From contig CM027382.1 of the NCBI GenBank assembly GCA_015680905.1, positions 9,211,501 to 9,275,500 of the forward strand: 64,000 nt of DNA, written 5' to 3'. Of this stretch, positions 56,897 through 64,000 are shown piece by piece. The stretch is from Coptis chinensis. Lineage: Eukaryota; Streptophyta; Magnoliopsida; Ranunculales; Ranunculaceae. The position numbers were made by a program, and so were the translations under genes. The notes beneath the pieces were generated by a model. The model worked only from the letters and a program-made list of their open reading frames with translations. It did no database searches and was not told where the DNA came from. Each line of letters starts with the position of its first letter. Within the stretch, counting starts at the first letter, position 1.

Positions 56897-58935
56897 TTAA
56901 ATAAAGTTCAAGAGAAGGAAGTTACCATTAAGTTTAGGCAACCAATCCTTCAAACATACCAACGCCTCCACAGAATCAACACCCAATGATGAATGAGAGT
57001 CGGTAATTATTCTACCACCGGAACTAAATGTAGATTCTGAAACAACACTCGACACAGGAACTGCTAGAAGATCACGTGCCATCCTTGCTAATATAGGAAA
57101 CTTCGGACCATTGTTTTTCCACCAAACCAATATGTCACAACCTTTCCCATTAGGATCAAATGGGAATAAATCTTCTTCTAGATACTTCTCCAACTCTGTT
57201 TTCTGAACTTTTGAACTTTTCGAACGTTGTTTCGCGGAAATTTTGGAAACCTTCATCCATCTTAGAACTCCCTTGGTCACCAGAAAATGAATTCAACAAA
57301 CTAGAAGATGATCCGACATCAACCATAGAAGAATCGGACATTGCATACATGGTGTACAACTCATTCAAAGAATTTTTTTCACATCTTCTTCTTGTGTAGA
57401 CTCCTTACCATAAATCATAGTAAAGGCATACTCAATAAACTCCATCTTATAACAAGGATCAAGTATAACACAAAAACTCATCAATAAATTACATTCACTC
57501 CAATATTTATCAAAATTTTCTTTCATAGCCTTTGCCATATCACGGATATAATAAAAATCAGACTCTAACCACCCAAGAATATCATGATGAATATCACAAA
57601 CATATTTAAAATGCAAATTTGCAGTTGGGTATTGGACGCCGGAGAAATGAAGTGTAGCATCATTGAAAACTTTCAAACACTCACAAATTTTAGTTCCCAT
57701 TTCCCACTCTTGAGGAGAAGGTAAATGCTTATAGTCGGAAGCTAACTCGCCAAACGCTCAAAGGCTCTACGACTTTCGGATGGCACTACTGAGCATGTCA
57801 TAAGTAGAGTTCCATCTTGTAGGAACATCCATAGAAACCCCTTTCCCAGTTAACCTTGTCTGAGCTAATGCATTCAAAAACTTTTCATGCCTACTCTGAG
57901 AATTCTTGCCATACCTAGCACTCTCTCGAATCTTAACAATAAAAGGAGCAATCACATTCAATCCATCTTGCACAATAAGATTTAAAATATGGGCACTACA
58001 TCTTATATGAAACAAACTACCATCAAGACATAAAACCCCTTTCCTCTTAAGCCAATCCTTGAGCTCCACTACCATAGTATTATTGTTAGAAGCATTATCA
58101 ACGGTTGTAGCAAATAACTTTCTATCAACATTCCATGCCAACGCTTGAGCCTTAATAACCTCACTAAGAACAACACCACTATGTGGCGTAGGAACAGTAA
58201 GATAAGCAATGATTTTTTTTCGCAACACCCACTCATCATCAATATAATGACAAGTAACACAACAATAACCAATATTTTGATAGTCAGGGGTCCACATATC
58301 GGTTTGTAAAACTAACTTTTGATGGCAACTTATCAAAAAATCTTGTAACTCAGTTCTTGACTCATTGTAAAGTTGCATGACATCCTCTCTAAACAGTGGT
58401 TCTTGAGACCCATTTGAACATAGGACAAATACCATTTATAAAAACTCTAAAGTATTTATGCTCAGCCATAAGAAAAGGGTAATCATGCTTAGCAACCATG
58501 CGTGCAAAGTCAAGTCTACTTGTACGTGGGTCATATTTCCAACTTGCTAATTTTGGAGCTTCATTTTGTTTAAATGAATTACACAAAAGCTTTTGACCCG
58601 AAGTAGAATGTTTCTTTATCTTGCAAACTTTCAAATGATTTCTCAAATGCGTAGTACCCAACTTACTACTAGGATCAAAACTCTTTTTGTAATGTTTACA
58701 ATAAGCTTTAGAGGTTCCATCTCCTAATTTTTTAATTTCAAACTCTAGCCACACTTTTGAATGTTTACCTTTCAATGGATCAGACTTTCAGCAGAGTTTG
58801 TTTCTTCATCCGACGATATACTAGCAAAGCAAAGCGATCGCATCAATAGGCGTAGGCTCGTTGATAGGCATATGACTCACACTACCACTAGGTGAAGGAG
58901 CTGATGCAGCACTGCTTGGGGTTGGGGTAGCCATT
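56897..58935 (-). pseudogene. hAT transposase (BED zinc finger, catalytic core, hATC dimerisation domain)
   Basis: Reading begins at MATPTPSSAASAPSPSG (58935). The BED finger is near 58775-58600, with SKVWLEFEI, AYCKHYKKSF (one zinc-binding Cys has become Tyr) and HLRNHLKVC. The RNase-H-like core spans 58435-57400, with LVLQTDMWTPDYQNIGYCCV, ATTVDNASNNNTMV, CSAHILNLIVQDGL and DVPTRWNSTYDML. The hATC dimerisation domain is at 57280-56920, with DILVWWKNNGPKFPILARMA and RDLLAVPVSSVVSESTFSSG. Frame breaks lie near 58800, 58410, 57740 and 57330. Length and order match plant Ac/Tam3-type zf-BED transposases. Not functional as it stands. Confidence 0.92.
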
Positions 58936-59867
58936 TACACCTAGATAATACAATAAATAGAGTCAATATTAAAGACAGACTGACAGACAACACTTTTAGA
59001 TTCTTCAAAATTCGAAAATTCAAAAAATTCTTCAAATGGTTTAACTGTTGTACGTTTGTTATTACACATTTGCAGAGAGAAAAGAAAAATTTGCAAGATT
59101 TGAATGGCGTGTATGTGTTTCATGTTGCAGAAAGAGAGGATCTTGACAAGCTGACAAAAATGAAAGGAAGAGACTTCATGTTCAAAGAAGGCTTCTCCTA
59201 TAGTTCGTTGAAATTCCAATTCCACATCCTCTAAACAATTAACTCAGAGTTGAGTTTATGGTTTCGATAGTAGACCATGTTTGGAAATACAAATACACAT
59301 AGGAAGTAGTCGTAGTCAGTAAAAATCAAGATTTCACAACTGATTACATAGGAGATAGTCAACAACTAAATGGTGACAAACTGACAAAGGGACGAAAACT
59401 ATATTAAAGAGTTTGATTCGATATAGGGTAAGAGTAGGGTCAGTAGATAACAAACTGGTGGTTCTCTGATTTAAAATCGTTTATACAAGTAGCACTGATT
59501 TAAAATCGTTTACTGATGTTTTTATCTATAGTTCTAGAAGATGTGTTTGGGACGACAAGTAGCAAATGCATCTATAGTTCTATACACGAGTGTAGTAAAG
59601 ACACAGACGATTTGAGAATTTGACATACCTTTGCGTGTTGAAGAGTGGTGGTGCTTTGAGGAAGAAGAAGAGGAGCGGTGGTGCCTAGTGGTGCGTTGAG
59701 AATTTGAGGGGATTTTGAGATTTGAGAATTTGAGTGGTGGTTGCGGGTTGCGGCGCTGAGAATTGAGAATTGAGAATTGAGAGAAAGAAAAAAAACCCTA
59801 AACTAAATTAAATTTGTATTTATATTTTATAGTTTTAATATAATAATATATTTATATTAATTAAATC
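58936..59867 (-). other. 5' flank of the hAT transposase
   Basis: A short minus-strand ORF (59225-58941) and GA-rich repeats (TTGAGAATT runs at 59735-59780) are present. No protein motif was recognised; this is probably promoter and 5' UTR of the hAT transposase. Confidence 0.45.
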
Positions 59868-60373
59868 GGATTCGGATATTATCCGACGGATAGTACCAGC
59901 ATCCGTATCCGTATCCGAAATCTGTTCGGATGTGAAAATTTATCCGAATCCGAATCCGATATTCGAAAATTTCGGAGAATATCCTGTTTTTCGAATACGA
60001 ATACGAATCGGATTCGGATATTCGGCTATCCATCTGCACCCTTACTTGGAACTGTTGGAAGGAAGGGGAGACCGAACGTGGGATATTATTTGTGGGCTCT
60101 TGGAGTGGCGGGACTGAGAAATAATTGGGTCGAAGACTGTCACATAAAGTCTGGAATATGTAACTATTTTGGGGCAATGGTCACAAATAATATTCTACAC
60201 ATATACCCCTTCCTAAAAAAAAACAATTGTGACATTTCAAGATCCAACAGTCACAAAAAAAAAACTTTTAAAACAGTCCACAAAACCATTTTTCATTCAT
60301 TTGTGATTTGAACAAAATGATCACAAATAATATTTTAAAATAGTCACAAAAATCCTTTTTTCTAGTAGTGGTG

Positions 60374-62855
60374 TCTTGCCAAGGTTATTGTGAATGAATC
60401 TAAAAGAAGTTTTTTTTTTTTTTTGAGACCTAGAACTATCTAGTAGATGTTCATTGGTGAAACTCATAATAGTGATGTTTATTTTTAATTATCATGCGTG
60501 ATAACAATCTTGTAGATACCGCACTATTATTGAATGTCTTATATGCTAATTTTATTTGAGGATGTGCTTTCTGTGAAATTGGCATAGAGTGGTTGGATGT
60601 TCATAATGAACTACATAAGACGATCCCATAATTTCTGAACAAGAAATTTGGAAGACTATTAGTGAGTATATCTACTATTCACGGTGATGATGTTTATATG
60701 TTTTTTGAGGAAGATTCATTAACATATAAGAAAGTTGTCTGTCTATGAGAAGTGTCCTTTTTGAAGAATACAACTCCTCTAAACTGGACTCTTGATTTAT
60801 TGGGGAATTTATAGGTTGAATTGGATCTTCAAGAGAAAACTAAAACGTGATAGTTGTATTGCAAAATACAAGGCTATTAATAATAGCCAAGGAGTTTCAC
60901 TCAGAGACAAGATTTATACTACTTTAGAACCTTGCTCATGTAACTAGAATTTCTTCTTCATAATTCTAAAGACTCTAGTTTAGTAGTTGTGCGGAACTAC
61001 AATACCAAGTAGTACCAGGTGATGAGCTTAAGGTATATAATTTAGTTAAATCTTTGTATGAATTGATTCAAGCGCTTATAAATGGCATGAGCAATTCAAC
61101 AACATATTGGTGTCATATGGATGTCAAAGTATCGTTGTTGATATAGATGTGTCCTTTCTTTAGAGTAAAGCAAGACATATATGTTAATCTCTCTTTGTTT
61201 AGATGATTTCATATCATGGCTGCTAACATTGAGAATGTGTATGAGACAGAGAAATTCCTATTTTAAACATATAATAGATCGTTATTGGAAATGATAGTTC
61301 ATTAGGTTGTTAAACTCATTTCTGTAACTGCTATATTCAGTTGTCAAGATGTTGACATTTGAATATGGTTTAAGCTCACAACGTACCTTAAACCAGACCG
61401 GCCGGATGGTATAGGGAAATTTCGGGCACTACAGAATTAAATGACTGGTGAATATAGAAATTAAAACTCATGTTGGTCTTATTATGTTATTATAGCACTT
61501 GGTAGAAATATTTTTCATTAAAAAGTATGGGTATTATGATAGTAAGCATGTGTTAACACTGATTGTGGCAAATATCCATCTTATGAAAAAAAATAATCTA
61601 CTTGTGTTTTCTCATACTAAATATATCAATATCATTGGTAGCCTATTGTAGTTGATGGATTATATATGTGAGACATGACATTGCCTATATTAATGACATA
61701 CTGAGTTGATAACTCTCATTGTTCTTATAAGACACATTGGATGTATATTGTCAGATTATCCAAGTACTATAGCAGAGCCATTGATTATGGACTTATATTC
61801 AGTAGATTTCCATCATTGTTGGAAGGGTAATGTATTATAAACTGGATCCAGTAATGTTTATGTGTTTACCCTTGGTGGAAACTGAGTTTCTTGGATATCA
61901 TCCAAGCTAATCGCCTTAGAAAAGGCATGTGATGATGCTGAGTGGGTTAGCAACCTCTTGGCAAATCTTTCTATTGGCTCTAAACAGTCTCCTGATGTGT
62001 ATATGCTTTGCAACTGTCTCATTGCAATAGTTAAGACATAAAAAAATATGTGCAATGGGAAATTAATACATGTAAGTTTGAGATAAAACTTAATCAAGCA
62101 GATGATAGAGATTATGTTAGGTTGGACTTCGTTTGGCCACATGTCTGACCACACCACTTTTTGGAGGCAAATGGTTATACGTCGAAGGGGATGGGACTTA
62201 TGCCCATATATAGGGTGACACTGACGGCAATCCTACCTATGTGATTGGAGATCCCATGAAGTAGGTTCAAAGGGAAAAACAAGTCACTTCGCCGTCCTGC
62301 TGTACTATCGTCTTATTTATTTATGAGACGTCCCACCCTATGGCGAGATGGTACTATAGTATACTTTGTATAACTAGAATTGCAATGAGTAAGAATGAGT
62401 TATTTTACTCTTATTGGAATCCATAGTCTATTTTATAATGAGATAGTGTATTTTAACTGCAATGTACACTTGATAGATATCTACCTACGTGAATGTAGAA
62501 CTAGGTTGGTTCTTATGAGTATATCTGGGCAAGTACTCTAGAGTATTCATGGAACACGAGGCTGAGGGTAGGGCCAAAAAACGCAATAACCATGAAACAG
62601 GGCATATAATAAAAGAGCAGTGTGGGTGCATGTGATCTATTTTACTACAAGGGAATGTTGGTTCAAAGATTTTTTAATCCACCACTTCTACGTATTATAA
62701 AACATGTTACCCTATGACTGGTTTAAGCCCGTAAAGCACCAATATCTTATGCATTGTTTTTTCTATTCTCTCTGGCATTTAGTTAACCCATTTATTTTGT
62801 AATATTCTATTCCAAAATAGTGGGGGACTATTAGTATTTTGAAATAGTGGAGGAT
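60374..62855 (+). pseudogene. Copia-1 pol remnant: reverse transcriptase C-terminus and RNase H
   Basis: Heavily decayed, but several motifs read on the plus strand in the right order. Near 61035-61110 there is VYNLVKSLYELIQA (family LVKSLYGLKQAP) followed in another frame by WHEQFNN. Near 61640 come IGSLL and a decayed TRPDIAY. Near 61900-61990 there is ALEKACDDAEWVSNLL, the RNase H motif usually A..K.AEW.RNLL, then a damaged HCDS box. Near 62180-62260 a GMGLMPI and a GNPTYVIGDPMK-like phrase mark the usual copia 3' end. Almost every motif is in a different frame. The region ends at the purine tract before the right LTR. Confidence 0.78.
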
Positions 62856-63502
62856 TGTTGGAATCTCTTATGTATTTCTAAATACTAGTGTGTGTGTGCA
62901 AAGTGGAGGAGATGAACAAAGGGTGTTCTCTCCACTTTAGTGCATAGTAGATAGTCCCACATTGGTTATCCACCACATCGGGTAGGGTTCGGGCTTGAGT
63001 TTGGGCTTGGGCTTACTGTTGTAGGTAGTGGTTTGACCAATTGCCTAAACTTGTTTTGCTTTTTTCTTGAGCAACAAGTTTCGGTGTTCTATTAGGAGTT
63101 GGTCTCTCTTCCTTATCTATTTAGGAGACCGACCTAACCTTTATAAATAGGACTGTGAGTCCATAGAGGGAATGCACTTCAACATAACAAAACCCATCCA
63201 GAGAAACAGAACTCGCGACCTGCCCTATTCTTCTTCTTCTCTTCTTCCTGTAGCCGCCAGAGAGAGTTATATTGCTGTTCTAGAGAGTAGTTTGTTTTAG
63301 TGCAAAGTCAAGCTACTGTAAACCATTGAATCCTGTGAGGAAGACGCCACTGTTGTCTTTCTGCACCACTGGAATGGGCAAAATCTTTCTTTAAATTAAA
63401 GACAGCCTAATATGCGCCTTGGTTGTTCCTTGTTACTACTGTCATTCTCTACTGTTCTTTATGTTCTACTCTAGTTGCTGTGTTCATACAACTATTCTAA
63501 CA
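62856..63502 (+). repeat. Right LTR of Copia-1
   Basis: 647 bp, TGTTGGAATCTCTT to TTCTAACA, preceded by AGTGGAGGAT and followed by the target duplication gtttc. It has the uninserted MITE site. Confidence 0.93.
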
Positions 63503-63507
63503 GTTTC

Positions 63508-63826
63508 TCCCTTCTAAGCTAAGGGGCTATTTGGCACCTTAATCCAGGAAGCAGAGTTCTAGTTTGCTTTCTCCTAGTTTTATGCTTTCTGGCTTTGGTT
63601 CCGAAAGGGCCCCTAAATGTGTTACATCATTTATACTGAGTATAAGCAGTTACATATAGTTTAAATGGTCTATAGAGAAAAGCTAAGTCCTCTTAGTTTC
63701 CCAAAACACTGTGAATGGCTGGATGCAGTAGACTACACTGTACTATTTAAATTTTAAAAGGACTGAAGATGTTGTGCATCTGCACTACAAATACTCAAAA
63801 ACATTGTACTGTTGAAAATTGCGTAC
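63508..63826 (-). other. Intron of the F-box-like gene, 5' part
   Basis: Non-coding sequence between the Copia-1 target duplication and the splice donor AAG|GTACGC (minus strand) at 63826. Confidence 0.5.
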
Positions 63827-64000
63827 CTTAACAAGCCAAATTGGCATCGTTAGCTTTCGTCACATTCTAGATCCCTGTCAAAATGTTAGAAATATATCGA
63901 GCATCCAATTGTATATTCTTCACATTCTGATTCCTCATATAAAGCTCTGATGAATACCGCCGCAAGGTTCCCTAGATTATACTCCCCATAAAGATCGGTA
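63827..64000 (-). pseudogene. F-box/LRR-like gene, internal exon (continues beyond the window)
   Basis: On the minus strand the frame from the window edge reads NLGNLAAVFIRALYEESECE and EEYTIGCSIYF. After a one-base shift it continues ILTGI, stop, NVTKANDANLAC. The I-L-T-G-I-x-N-V-T-K stretch resembles the LL.GI.NVK.LTL motif preceding the leucine-rich part of F-box/FBD proteins. This fits being upstream of the FBD exons at 30237-29606 on the same strand. The shift and stops suggest a pseudogene. The link across the 32.8-kb insertion is an inference. Confidence 0.5.

Larger units (their letters stand above)
45412..60044 (-). mobile_element. hAT transposon (autonomous type) split by a Mutator-like element
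   Basis: The ends are TAGGGCTGCTGCAGACGGATAG at the left and, inverted, TAAGGGTGCAGATGGATAG at the right. The perfect 8-bp target duplication is cttggaac (45404-45411 and 60045-60052). Subterminal CGGATTCGGATATC-type repeats occur at 45430-45555 and 59868-60030. Without the Mutator-like element it is about 4.0 kb, the usual size for an autonomous hAT, and carries one transposase gene on the minus strand. A second member lies at 1-450. Confidence 0.95.
41558..60370 (-). mobile_element. CACTA (En/Spm-type) transposon with captured gene fragments, split by a hAT
   Basis: The ends are CACTACAAGAAAAAAG at 41558 and, inverted, CACTACTAGAAAAAAG at 60370, flanked by the 3-bp target duplication gtg (41555-41557 and 60371-60373). 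Both ends carry subterminal repeats around AAACCGTCACAAA and GTCACAAA (41575-41860 and 60165-60355), as usual for CACTA elements. Without the inserted hAT it is about 4.2 kb. No CACTA transposase was recognised; the interior contains a fragment of a TSO1/CPP-like gene. It is likely non-autonomous. Confidence 0.88.
30741..63502 (+). mobile_element. Ty1/copia LTR retrotransposon expanded by nested insertions (Copia-1)
   Basis: LTRs at 30741-32274 (including an 887-bp MITE) and 62856-63502 begin TGTTGGAATCTCTT and end TTCTAAYA. The target duplication gtttc is at 30736-30740 and 63503-63507. A copia-type purine tract (AGTGGAGGAT) precedes the right LTR. Without the nested elements the interior is about 4.4 kb. 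The pol remnants lie at 61035-62280. The element sits in a probable intron of an F-box-like gene on the opposite strand. It is the oldest layer of the nest: it has received the MITE, Gypsy-2 and the CACTA element. Confidence 0.92.

Noticed and set aside
1-64000. CRISPR arrays, tRNA, rRNA genes and bacterial-type operons
   Set aside because: No cloverleaf-forming tRNA, rRNA core sequence or regularly spaced direct repeats of CRISPR type were seen; all evidence points to plant nuclear DNA.

Overview
This is a window of plant nuclear DNA, almost certainly from a eudicot. It has one intact host gene with a plastid-type transit peptide, GT-AG introns, low GC content, and a landscape dominated by LTR retrotransposons and by hAT, Mutator, CACTA and PIF/Harbinger-type DNA transposons. 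The species cannot be fixed from the sequence. All identifications come from reading motifs, terminal repeats and target-site duplications by eye; no database search was run.

Layout. (1) 1-450: one end of a hAT transposon that continues off the left edge. (2) 451-4038: promoter, two-exon gene and 3' flank of a chloroplast thioredoxin m. (3) 4042-19095: a PIF/Harbinger-like element carrying a plant-mobile-domain (PMD) gene on the minus strand, split by an 11.9-kb Ty3/gypsy element (4738-16629, plus strand) that itself has an antisense gene between pol and the 3' LTR. (4) 19096-29605: intergenic DNA with a Copia element (20252-25676, minus), a hAT deletion derivative (26018-27241) and a short non-autonomous LTR element (27461-29331). 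(5) 29606-30237 and 63827-64000: exons that look like the 3' part of an F-box/LRR/FBD gene on the minus strand, separated by (6) a 32.8-kb nest of transposons at 30741-63502.

The nest can be read level by level, because nearly every insertion has a recognisable target-site duplication. Copia-1 (30741-63502, TSD gtttc) carries a hAT MITE in its left LTR (30833-31719) and a second copy of the gypsy family (32779-40113, minus, TSD gtatt). It also carries a CACTA element (41558-60370, TSD gtg) that has captured a piece of a TSO1/CPP-like gene. The CACTA element holds an autonomous-type hAT (45412-60044, TSD cttggaac), and that hAT holds a 10.6-kb Mutator-like element (45718-56316, TSD ctaaattaa). 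The partial hAT at 1-450 is a relative of the hAT in the nest and preserves the unoccupied target site of the Mutator-like element.

The most unusual part is the Mutator-like element. It has a five-exon PMD gene (48317-50764) facing a transposase gene (52250-56090, minus) that ends in an OTU-type protease domain. Two sets of palindromic repeats flank the transposase exons. One includes a nearly perfect hairpin with 159-bp arms inside transposase intron 1, the other a 117-bp palindrome between the two genes. PMD cargo occurs in two unrelated DNA transposons here, and the gypsy family has its own antisense cargo gene with a visible TATA box. None of the transposon genes is fully intact; the PMD gene of the Mutator-like element is closest, with a single in-frame stop.
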